A stretch of DNA of 64,000 nucleotides from Candidatus Villigracilis affinis. Lineage in GTDB: Bacteria; Chloroflexota; Anaerolineae; Anaerolineales; Villigracilaceae. Where the stretch lies: positions 1 through 64,000 of the forward strand of contig JADKEA010000028.1 in the NCBI GenBank assembly GCA_016718275.1. The letters are read 5' to 3'. Positions 44,612-52,550 of this stretch are shown here, piece by piece; position 1 is the first letter of the stretch, and every line of letters starts with the position of its first letter. The notes under the pieces were generated by a model. That model searched no databases and was not told where the DNA came from. It saw only the letters and a program-made list of their open reading frames with translations. A program made the translations under genes and the position numbers.

Positions 44612-45045
44612 TTTTCCAGCCAGATGGTCACGGGACCATCGTTATGAATCTCGACGTGCATATGCGCACCGAACTGTCCCGCCTGAGTTGGAACCCCGTG
44701 ACTACGAAGCAATTCGATAAAACGCTCCACCAGCGGAGCAGCGACATCAGGTAGCGCAGCATCAATAAAAGACGGACGGCGGCCTTTGCGTGTATCGGCG
44801 TACAAAGTGAACTGTGAAACGACAATGACCTCGCCTTTCACATCCAACACTGAGAGATTGGTCTTTCCTTGATCATCTTCGAAGATACGCAGATTCGCTG
44901 TCTTTTCGGCAAGGAAGGCGGCCTGCTCCTCCCCATCACCGTGACCGACTCCCAATAAAATCAGCAGACCCTTTCCAATTTTGGAGATGGTCTGCTGTTC
45001 GACGGTGACGCTGGCTTGTGAAACTCGTTGGATAAGGAGGCGCAT
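44608..45045 (-). CDS. dtd: D-aminoacyl-tRNA deacylase
   Basis: The 145-residue protein has the Dtd motifs SQFTLYADTRKGRRPSF and NDGPVTIWLE. It removes D-amino acids mischarged on tRNA. The reading frame starts at 45045 and its stop overlaps the nitroreductase-like gene. Confidence 0.95.
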   Translation of the reverse strand: MRLLIQRVSQASVTVEQQTISKIGKGLLILLGVGHGDGEEQAAFLAEKTANLRIFEDDQGKTNLSVLDVKGEVIVVSQFTLYADTRKGRRPSFIDAALPDVAAPLVERFIELLRSHGVPTQAGQFGAHMHVEIHNDGPVTIWLEK

Positions 45046-45065
45046 GGGAGAATGATAGATGTAAA

Positions 45066-45108
45066 AAGTGAGAAGTAAAAAGTATTTGACACTTTTTACT
45101 TCTCACTT
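45066..45108. terminator. Perfect 18-bp inverted repeat between trpS and dtd
   Basis: AAGTGAGAAGTAAAAAGT, a 7-base loop, and the exact complement. It lies between the trpS stop and the dtd start, so it probably ends trpS transcription. Confidence 0.7.
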
Positions 45109-45126
45109 CTCAACTTGTTTATTAAA

Positions 45127-46113
45127 TTACGGCAACTGCATCGCCTCGCGGACTTCAACCATCGTCTGTTGGGCGATGGCGCGGGCGCGCTTGGCGCCGT
45201 CGTTCAAAATATCCTGAATGTTATTCGGGTTTGAAGCAAGTTCAGCGCGTTTGGCACGGAACGGCTCAAGATGTTTGTTCAGGTTGTTGGCAAAGCGCAG
45301 TTTGCAATCCACACAGCCGATGCCGGCCTTGCGGCATTCGGTGTTGACCATGTCCACTTCTTCTTGAGGGGAGAAAAGTTTGTGCATGGTGAACACATTG
45401 CAAATATCCGGGTTGCCCGGGTCGGTGCGACGCAGACGCGCCGGGTCGGTGACCATTTCCTTCACGCGCTTGACCGTCTCTTCAGGGGTGGAGGCAAGTT
45501 CGATGTGATTGTTCAAGCTCTTGCCCATCTTGTCCTTGCCATCGAGGCCGACCACTTTCAACACTTCGGTATGCTTCACCTGCGGCTCAATCAAGACCTT
45601 GGTCTTGTAGCGATAATTGAACGAACGCACGATCTCACGCGCAAATTCGATGTGCGGAGCCTGATCAATGCCAACCGGCACAACATCCGTCTTATACAGC
45701 ACGATGTCGGCGGTCATCAGCACGGGGTAGCCCACCAGACCATAGTTAATATTTTCAGGCTGCTGTCGAACCTTTTCCTTGAAAGTCGGCAGGTCGGTCA
45801 ACTTGCCCAACTGCGTCACCATCGAAAGATAGGTGTGCAACTCCATCACCTCAGGCACATGCGACTGCACAAACAAGATCGATTCTTCGGGGCGAATGCC
45901 CGCGGCCAGCCAATCCAGCGCCATCTCGAATGTGTTCTGCTTCAATTCCTGCGTGGTCTCAACCGTGGTCAACGCGTGGACATCCACAATGCAGTACACA
46001 CATTCGTAATCGTTCTGCATCGCAACATAATTCTTGATCGCGCCCAGATAATTTCCAAGATGCTGACGACCCGTTGGGCGTGCGCCCGAAAAAACCCTGC
46101 CTTTTTTTGCCAT
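45127..46113 (-). CDS. trpS: Tryptophanyl-tRNA synthetase
   Basis: The 328-residue protein has the class I signatures: a HIGH-like PTGRQHLGNYLG near the start and KMGKS in place of KMSKS (DKMGKSLNN). It charges tRNA-Trp. It ends a minus-strand run that begins with the selenoprotein-like gene four bases upstream. Confidence 0.95.
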   Translation of the reverse strand: MAKKGRVFSGARPTGRQHLGNYLGAIKNYVAMQNDYECVYCIVDVHALTTVETTQELKQNTFEMALDWLAAGIRPEESILFVQSHVPEVMELHTYLSMVTQLGKLTDLPTFKEKVRQQPENINYGLVGYPVLMTADIVLYKTDVVPVGIDQAPHIEFAREIVRSFNYRYKTKVLIEPQVKHTEVLKVVGLDGKDKMGKSLNNHIELASTPEETVKRVKEMVTDPARLRRTDPGNPDICNVFTMHKLFSPQEEVDMVNTECRKAGIGCVDCKLRFANNLNKHLEPFRAKRAELASNPNNIQDILNDGAKRARAIAQQTMVEVREAMQLP

Positions 46114-46116
46114 TCT

Positions 46117-46359
46117 TTATCCTTCAACCATTTTATGAATGAGATTGACGATCTCGCCCGCTTCCGCATGACGCTTCGCCTGTAATTTTGAATAGACCAA
46201 CTGCCCGTTCACGCTGACCTCGAACCTGCCCTCGTCCGAGGGAAATAACGCCACCGATTCAATGACATGTTCAAAGTTCTTCAACAAATCGTCCGCCAGG
46301 CTCACGGCCCGGCTGGTGTAATGTCAAACTGCACAATAGACGATCTCGATTTTTAACAC
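46117..46359 (-). CDS. SelW/Rdx-family protein with in-frame TGA read as selenocysteine
   Basis: From the GTG at 46359 (GGAGG five bases upstream) the gene reads MLKIEIVYCAV, then TGA at 46324-46326, then HYTSRAVSLADDLLKNFEHV to the end at 46117: 80 residues in all. The TGA takes the place of the second residue of the CxxC redox motif of Rdx/SelW proteins, giving Cys9-x-x-Sec12. The downstream part fits the family (RFEVSVNGQLVYSKLQ). A hairpin that meets bacterial SECIS rules follows the TGA. Selenoproteins of this family are thioredoxin-like redox proteins. No sel genes lie in the window. Confidence 0.85.
46295..46326 (-). promoter_or_regulatory. Candidate bacterial SECIS hairpin after the TGA codon
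   Basis: Ten bases after TGA come GCCGGGC, the loop CGTGA, and GCCTGGC: seven pairs with one G-U. The second loop base is G, and it lies 19 bases from the TGA, inside the 16-37 window described for bacterial SECIS elements. Confidence 0.75.
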
Positions 46360-46504
46360 AACGCCCTCCGCAAAAGACCTCGATTATCGAAGTCTGGTGA
46401 TTAATTGTTAGAAAATTATAACATGAGGCATTCAAGGCTTGCCCCGACCTGTCAACCGCGCTATAATCCGCAGCGTTGTTCCGAAAGAAGCAAGGAGAAA
46501 ATAA

Positions 46505-46807
46505 ATGCCAGTTTATACCTATCGATGTGAAGCTTGTGGTGTGCAGTTCGAACGTCATCAATCCTTCACGGACACCCCTCTGAAGACCTGTCCGGAATGC
46601 CGCAAGAAGGCGCTCAAGAAGGTGATCACACCCACCAAGATCATTTTTAAAGGTTCAGGATTCTACGCCACCGATCACAAATCGCCTTCGGGAGAATCTT
46701 CGGGTACTTCGAGCACGAAGAAGACCAGCAAGAAGGAAAAGGACAGTGCGCCCAAGGAAAGCGCCCCCGCTGAGAGCAAATCACCTTCGGGCGGCGACTC
46801 AGAATAA
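46505..46807 (+). CDS. FmdB-type zinc ribbon protein
   Basis: The 100-residue protein opens with the FmdB zinc ribbon (PVYTYRCEACGVQFERHQSF, CPECRKKALKKV). The C-terminal half is low-complexity serine/lysine sequence. FmdB-type proteins are putative regulators of unknown target. AAGGAG precedes the ATG and a terminator follows. Confidence 0.85.
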   Translation: MPVYTYRCEACGVQFERHQSFTDTPLKTCPECRKKALKKVITPTKIIFKGSGFYATDHKSPSGESSGTSSTKKTSKKEKDSAPKESAPAESKSPSGGDSE

Positions 46808-46822
46808 CCCAGCCGTTTTGGC

Positions 46823-46853
46823 AAGCGTAGCGCAAATCGCGCTGCGCTTTTTG
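46823..46853 (+). terminator. Terminator after the fmdB-like gene
   Basis: AAGCGTAGCGC, AAATC, GCGCTGCGCTT, then TTTT. Confidence 0.75.
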
Positions 46854-46874
46854 TTATAAAAAGGAGAAAACAAT

Positions 46875-47585
46875 ATGTCAATGGAAGATATTCTTAAAAC
46901 ACTTGTCAATTCACGCCAGCAGGGAAATTCCGCACAGGATGCTGACCCGATGGCCAGCCTGGTCGGCAGTTTGCTTGGCGGCGGACAATCGCAAGGCGGC
47001 GTGAACCTATCCGACGGCGTGGATGCAGGCGATGTAGCAGGGCTGGTCGGCAGTTTTCTGGGCGCACAACAAGCCCAAAGCGCACCTAGCCAGCCGCAGG
47101 CCCAGGGCTTGGGCGGGATGATGGGTGTCCTTGAATCGATCATGGGCGGCGGACAGCAAGCCAACGACCCGATCATGAAGATGCTTCAACCGTTCATTGA
47201 GCCGCTTGCAAAGAAGGTCAATATCTCACCTGCAATCGCGACGATCATCGTCTCTTTCGTGGCGCACAAACTACTTGCCCACCACCCCACCTCAGGTCGT
47301 GACTCGAATACGTTTGATCTCGATGAAATGCTGGGGCAATTGGGCGCAGGCAAAGTAGACTCAAGTCTGCTGCATAATAGCGGCATGGTTAAGGAAATTT
47401 CGAATCGCACTGGCCTCGATGAAGCTACAGCCGAGAGAAGCCTCGATGCGGCGTTCACACTGGTTGGGAATCGAGTGGGCCTTGGCAATGCCTCGCCCAA
47501 ACCAAAGATGCCGACAGGCCAACAGCCAAAACCCAGCGGCGGAAAAGTTGGGATGAACAGCAGAGCGAAATCAATAAAGAAATAG
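46875..47585 (+). CDS. YidB/DUF937-like glycine-rich protein
   Basis: The 236-residue protein is rich in glycine and glutamine and alternates short helices (ASLVGSLLGGGQ, AGLVGSFLGAQQ, GVLESIMGGG), with a later helical part (ISNRTGLDEATAERSLDAAF) seen in DUF937/YidB proteins. It has no membrane segment. A good ribosome binding site (AAGGAG) and a strong terminator frame it. Function is unknown. Confidence 0.65.
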   Translation: MSMEDILKTLVNSRQQGNSAQDADPMASLVGSLLGGGQSQGGVNLSDGVDAGDVAGLVGSFLGAQQAQSAPSQPQAQGLGGMMGVLESIMGGGQQANDPIMKMLQPFIEPLAKKVNISPAIATIIVSFVAHKLLAHHPTSGRDSNTFDLDEMLGQLGAGKVDSSLLHNSGMVKEISNRTGLDEATAERSLDAAFTLVGNRVGLGNASPKPKMPTGQQPKPSGGKVGMNSRAKSIKK

Positions 47586-47589
47586 AAAC

Positions 47590-47621
47590 AAAAAGAGCGA
47601 GATTTTGGTCTCGCTCTTTTT
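47590..47621. terminator. Terminator after the YidB-like gene
   Basis: AAAAAGAGCGAGA, TTTTGG, TCTCGCTCTTTTT. Confidence 0.88.
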
Positions 47622-47662
47622 GTTTACGGGGCGAGTGCGACGCACCCTTGAGATCGCCAAAG

Positions 47663-48906
47663 TTAGGCAATTGCCCGGGATTTTCGAGCCCGCTTCAAGG
47701 TCCAGTAAGAGGCGAGTAATAGGGGGATGACTGCAAAAACGGCGCTGATAAATGCCATCGTGTTGTATCCAAGCGCGGCGAAGATGAATCCGCTGCTGAG
47801 GCTGCCAATGGCAGAGGCAAGGCCGACAAGCAAATCGTTGAAGCCTTGTGTGCGCGCACGTTCATCGGGAGAGAGCTGATCGGCAAGCAGAGTCGAGCCG
47901 CCGACGAAACAGAAATTCCAGCCGAGGCCGAGCAAAAACAAGGCGACGCCAAGCGGTAACACATCGGGTGAGATGGTGGCGGCGATACAGGCAATGACGA
48001 GGGTGAGAGAGCCTGTGATGATGACAGGCCCACGCCCCCACTGATCGGCGAGGCGGCCTGAGATGATCGAGAAGGCATACATGCCAAAGGTATGCGACGA
48101 AATCACGAGCGATATATCTGTGAGGTCGTGTTGATGTCCGCGCATGTGCAGGGAGGTGATGACCATGACCAGCACCATCACCATTTGTCCGAGCACCATG
48201 CTGGTGAGTGCGACCAGGGCTGCGGGTTGGCTGAAGATCTGAGCCATGCTGCGTACCACCCGCGAGCGGACGATGGTATCGGGATATTTCTCGGCGACTT
48301 GTTTGCCGATTTCGCGCGGGTCGGGGCGCAGACCGATGAAAACGACGATGGCTGCGATCACGAACAAGACAAGGCTGACCAAATATGCGCCTGCCAGTTC
48401 ATCAATGCCCCATGAGCCGATCAAGTTCCCCGCCGGTCCAGCGACAAACGGCCCGATCACTGAGCCGACAGTTCCACCGATGACAACGTTCGAGATGGCA
48501 CGTCCGCGATGCTCAGGGGATTCACTTCCGCTGCAGCAAAACGGCCGAGTTGTACTGCGGCATTGGCAATGCCCATCAACACCATGCCGCCGAGAAAAAT
48601 CGCAAATGAATGAATCGCGATGGCGTAAAAAGCAATACCCGAGCCAACTGCGCCAATTCCCAGGCCGATGGTCAACCCATCGCGGCGGCCGATCAGGTCG
48701 AAGACATAGCCCCACATAAAAGCGGCAAACGCGCCCGCCAAAAGATAAACCGCTGACGGAACGCCCGCCCAGTCGGAATGTCCGCTGAGTTCCTTGCCCA
48801 CGATGGAATTCAGGGTGGCGGCGGCGATGAACCCCGCCGAAGCGAGGGATTGCTGGGCAAAGAGGATGCCCGTTATTTTTCGTGCAATAGATTCGAGGTT
48901 GGTCAT
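47663..48906 (-). CDS. MFS transporter, one frameshift
   Basis: The first part (48906 to about 48515) encodes TM1 to TM4 with the loop WGYVFDLIGRRDGLTIG. After FAAAEVNP the frame shifts to PEHRGRAISNVVIGGTVG and continues through eight more helices to the end. Adding one base to the run GGGG at 48516-48519 restores a single protein of about 414 residues. The conserved EHRGRAIS loop is typical of the family. Substrate is unknown. Confidence 0.8.
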
Positions 48907-48967
48907 TTATTTTCCTTTGTATTTTTTATCCACAGATCAACGCAGATGAATGGGATGTAAGAATTCG

Positions 48968-51900
48968 TTACTCGTATGCCAGCGTGTCGCGGATGGTCAG
49001 TTTTGCGGCGGTTTGGGCGGGAATCAGGCTGGCAACGATGGAAATGATGAGGATCAATCCAAGCCAGATTAACACGGCAGGGATCGAAAAGATGTAGTCG
49101 AGCGGCGTGGCCAGCAGTGAAACACCCAGCGCATCGCCAAGAAAGACTGCCAGCGGAATCGACAGGGGAATTGCGATGGTCCAACTCATCAATGCAATGG
49201 TCAGGCCTTCGACAAGCACCAGCCTGCGGATCACTCCGTTTTGAGCGCCCAGTGAACGCAGAATGCCGATTTCACGGGTGCGCTCCATGACATTCAAGCT
49301 CATGGTGATGGCAAGACCAAGCCCGCCAACGATGGCAATCAGAATCACCATCGCCATTAGCAATACGGTGAGGGTGTCCATTTGCGCGGCGGTGGATTCT
49401 TTCAACTCGGTGGTGGTATGAGAGGCTTGGACCTCATACCCCGCATCATCCAAAACGGCGAGGACTTCAGCCTGCAGGCGGTTTTGTGAAACTGGGTCAC
49501 CCGCGCCACCTTGAATCACGAGGCGGTTTGCGAGCCCATCTGTGCCCGTTTGTGTGACAAGGTCATCGTAGTGGACATAGGCGGCAGCCCCAAATCCTCG
49601 CGTGCCGATGCCAACCACGGTCCAATCATGTTCTTCGGCGCCGATCCTGAGTCGGATGGTGGAACCAGGTTTCAGCGGAGTGAGACCGAGGGTGTCCGAG
49701 TTGATGAAGATGGCGAATTCATCCGTCGGAAGCAGGAAACGTCCAAACACCGCTTTGGGTTGGGTCATTTGCGAATCATCAGGAATGCTGATCAGGGCAA
49801 TGCTGCCGCTGAAGGTGTCGTCTTCAAAAGCGATGCGGCCCGTGTCGAGATTCCAGGATTCAACCCGTGTCACGCCTTCGATACGGCTGGCTTTTCTTTC
49901 GAAGGTGTTGCTGGGGTACGGCTGCGAAAAATCCACATCCACATCGTAAATGGCGTCGTTTTGAATATCGAAAACCATCATACGCAGTGACTGGCGGATG
50001 CCGACCACGGCAATGAACATGGCACCCGCAAGGACCAAAGTGGCGAAGTTCAAGGTCAGCCTGCCGGGGCGGCGGAAAGTGTTGCGGATGGAAAGGTTGA
50101 ATAATTGGGAGAGGTTTTTGAAAACGGAAAGCAATTTCCCCACCAAACTCATGCGTGAGGAATCGTTGGCGCTGTAATCGGTAATGGCTTCCCGAATGGT
50201 GACGCGTGTGCCATTTAAGATCGGGATGAGGGCGGCCAGAAAGGGAATCAACAATGCGCTGATGAGTTGCAAACCCGCCGTACGAAGCGGAATGAAAAAC
50301 CTGCTCACGATCATGTTCATGCCATCGGCAACCCCGCCCGCCATGAAATAACCACCCAATGCACTGAGAGGTATTGCAAATACCAGCGCCGCCAGGCCGT
50401 ACAAAACGACCTGTTGAAAATACAACGCCATGGTCTGGAAACTGCGCGCGCCCAAAGATTTGAGGATACCGATCTGTTTGACCTGCTGATTCATCACCGC
50501 GAACATGACCGTGGTGACAAGGAAAGCGCTCAACAACAGGGTGAGATTCCCAAGCGAGCCCAGGATGAACAAAACCGAATCAACATTGTCACCCAGTAGC
50601 TGCTTGCCAGGTTCAGGCACGGGTGCGCCGTAAACAGGGATTCCCTTCTTCTCGATATATTTGACAAGCGTTGTCAGCACGGATTCGATGGAAGAGCGGT
50701 CTGAAACATCCTTCAGCCTAACGTACATGCGATTGTAATCGTCGGGTAAATCCAATGTCTCTGCGGTCTGCTGGTTGATGTATCCATAAGCTACCAACCC
50801 TGCGCTGGTTGGCACCACAGACAGGTCATTTGCAAAGCCTGCGACCTGCAGAGTGTAAATTGTTCCATCGAGTGTCTTCACACGGACGAAATCGCCCACG
50901 TTGGTGATTGTCCGCAGGGAACGCTCAAGCAAGACCGAATTTTCAGGCGGCGGGAAACTGGCTCCCGATTCAACCGTGACCTTGTTTATGTTCCATGCTT
51001 CGAAATCGGGAATCGTGTGAAGCTCGAAGGTCACCCATTTATCGGGTGCGGTCTCCAGCAAGGCCTGGCTGACCGTACGGGCCTCCACCGATTCCACATA
51101 CTCCAGCGTGCGGACGTTTTCCACCAACCCATCTTGAAACGGCGAGAGGCTCAACACAGAGTGGGCGGGGCGGCTGGCAGAAAATGAAACCCGCAGGTTT
51201 TCGTGCAATACCTCGCCGCCGATTTGCATCAGCCCAAAGGCCATCACACCAACCGCCACCGATGCGATGATGAGTAAACTCCGCGATTTGTTCACCGTCA
51301 GGTCACGGAAGACCTTCGCGCGTTGGACACTCATTGCTGTCCCTGCAAGGTTGGAGCGTTTGATGCGCATGGTGGTATGGTCGCGCAGGGGAATCGCACG
51401 CTCGGCGGTGATTCGGGACAATTCCTCGCGCAACAGGCGCGATTCGCCAACCAAATGTTCGAAGGCCTTTTTATCCAGCGCAACGACTTTCACATCGCCC
51501 GCACTCGAAACCTTGACCGTGGCTGTGCGAACGCCATCTCCCAACAGGGCCATTTCACCGAAATAATTCCCCGCCCCCAATTGATTGACCGCTACTTGAC
51601 CACCGCCGCGTTGACCAATCAGCACATCCACTTTGCCATCCAGAATAATGTAGAACTTATCCCCCACCTCCCCTTCCTGGATGATGGCAGTGTCACGCGC
51701 ATACACCTGTGGTTTGACATGCTTCACGACCTCCACAAGCTGATCTTGTGTCAGTGTGGAAAGCGCGCGCACCAGGTATTCATTCACCACTTCGCCATCT
51801 GAAACGAGGATGGTGCGGCTGGCACGGCGTGCCAGGTCGCTGTCATGCGTCACCATCAAAATGGTTTTCCCTGAAGCGACCAGGTCTTCAAAAAGCATGA

Positions 51901-52456
51901 AGATTTTTTCAGCGGTTTTCGAATCGAGATTCCCTGTCGGCTCATCTGCCACAATGAGCGGCGGATCATTTGCCAGTGCGCGAGCGATCGCCACGCGTTG
52001 CTGCTGGCCGCCTGAAACGGCAGCGGGAAGTTTATTCGCCTGCGAGGCCATTTCCACTTTTTCGAGCAGATGCATGGCGCGGGCGCGACGCTCTGCCTTG
52101 GAATATAAACGGTTCAACTCCATCGGGAGGATGACGTTTTCGAGAATAGTCAGCGTGGGAAGAAGTTGAAAGAACTGGAAGACGATTCCGAGGGTACGTC
52201 CGCGCCAGGCGGCCATTTGGGCCTCGCTGAATTTATGGATGGGCGCGCCGTCGATCAGGATGCTCCCCGAAGTGGGACGGTCAATGCCTGTCAGCATATT
52301 GATAAAAGTGGATTTTCCGCTGCCCGATTTGCCGATGATGGCCACAAATTCCCCTCTTTGCACATCCACATCCAGGCCTTTGATGGCGGTGAAATCACCG
52401 GCGGGCGTTCGATAAGTTTTGACCAGGTCGCGTATTTCGATCAGCGGAGTTTGCAT
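48968..52456 (-). CDS. ABC transporter fusion: ATPase, cyclic-nucleotide-binding-like domain and FtsX-type permease
   Basis: The protein of about 1162 residues begins with a LolD/MacB-type ATPase (Walker A GKSGSGKST, signature SGGQQQRV, Walker B LIVADEPTGNLDS). At about 235-355 follows a cNMP-binding-like domain (IIQEGEVGDKFYIILDGKVD, NYFGEMALLGDGVRTATV). After a helix near 390 comes an FtsX-like permease with a large external domain and two groups of membrane helices (FtsX repeats). The ATG at 52456 fits the AGAGGA site better than the TTG at 52462. The fused middle domain suggests regulation by a bound ligand or membrane signal; the substrate is unknown. Confidence 0.85.
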   Translation of the reverse strand: MQTPLIEIRDLVKTYRTPAGDFTAIKGLDVDVQRGEFVAIIGKSGSGKSTFINMLTGIDRPTSGSILIDGAPIHKFSEAQMAAWRGRTLGIVFQFFQLLPTLTILENVILPMELNRLYSKAERRARAMHLLEKVEMASQANKLPAAVSGGQQQRVAIARALANDPPLIVADEPTGNLDSKTAEKIFMLFEDLVASGKTILMVTHDSDLARRASRTILVSDGEVVNEYLVRALSTLTQDQLVEVVKHVKPQVYARDTAIIQEGEVGDKFYIILDGKVDVLIGQRGGGQVAVNQLGAGNYFGEMALLGDGVRTATVKVSSAGDVKVVALDKKAFEHLVGESRLLREELSRITAERAIPLRDHTTMRIKRSNLAGTAMSVQRAKVFRDLTVNKSRSLLIIASVAVGVMAFGLMQIGGEVLHENLRVSFSASRPAHSVLSLSPFQDGLVENVRTLEYVESVEARTVSQALLETAPDKWVTFELHTIPDFEAWNINKVTVESGASFPPPENSVLLERSLRTITNVGDFVRVKTLDGTIYTLQVAGFANDLSVVPTSAGLVAYGYINQQTAETLDLPDDYNRMYVRLKDVSDRSSIESVLTTLVKYIEKKGIPVYGAPVPEPGKQLLGDNVDSVLFILGSLGNLTLLLSAFLVTTVMFAVMNQQVKQIGILKSLGARSFQTMALYFQQVVLYGLAALVFAIPLSALGGYFMAGGVADGMNMIVSRFFIPLRTAGLQLISALLIPFLAALIPILNGTRVTIREAITDYSANDSSRMSLVGKLLSVFKNLSQLFNLSIRNTFRRPGRLTLNFATLVLAGAMFIAVVGIRQSLRMMVFDIQNDAIYDVDVDFSQPYPSNTFERKASRIEGVTRVESWNLDTGRIAFEDDTFSGSIALISIPDDSQMTQPKAVFGRFLLPTDEFAIFINSDTLGLTPLKPGSTIRLRIGAEEHDWTVVGIGTRGFGAAAYVHYDDLVTQTGTDGLANRLVIQGGAGDPVSQNRLQAEVLAVLDDAGYEVQASHTTTELKESTAAQMDTLTVLLMAMVILIAIVGGLGLAITMSLNVMERTREIGILRSLGAQNGVIRRLVLVEGLTIALMSWTIAIPLSIPLAVFLGDALGVSLLATPLDYIFSIPAVLIWLGLILIISIVASLIPAQTAAKLTIRDTLAYE

Positions 52457-52499
52457 AGTCAAGAATCCTCTAAAATGAATGAGGCCGAGTATAAAACAA

Positions 52500-52534
52500 A
52501 AAGCGATCTTGAGAATGAACTCAAGACCGCTTTG
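52500..52534. terminator. Terminator between the ABC fusion and the malic enzyme gene
   Basis: AAAGCGATCTTGAG and CTCAAGACCGCTTT flank a short loop, with one mismatch. Confidence 0.7.
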
Positions 52535-52550
52535 CTTACTTTATCAATTG

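Noticed and set aside
46271..46561. A 96-residue open frame across the selenoprotein-like gene start
   Set aside because: It is in another frame than the conserved Rdx protein and has no family or ribosome binding site.
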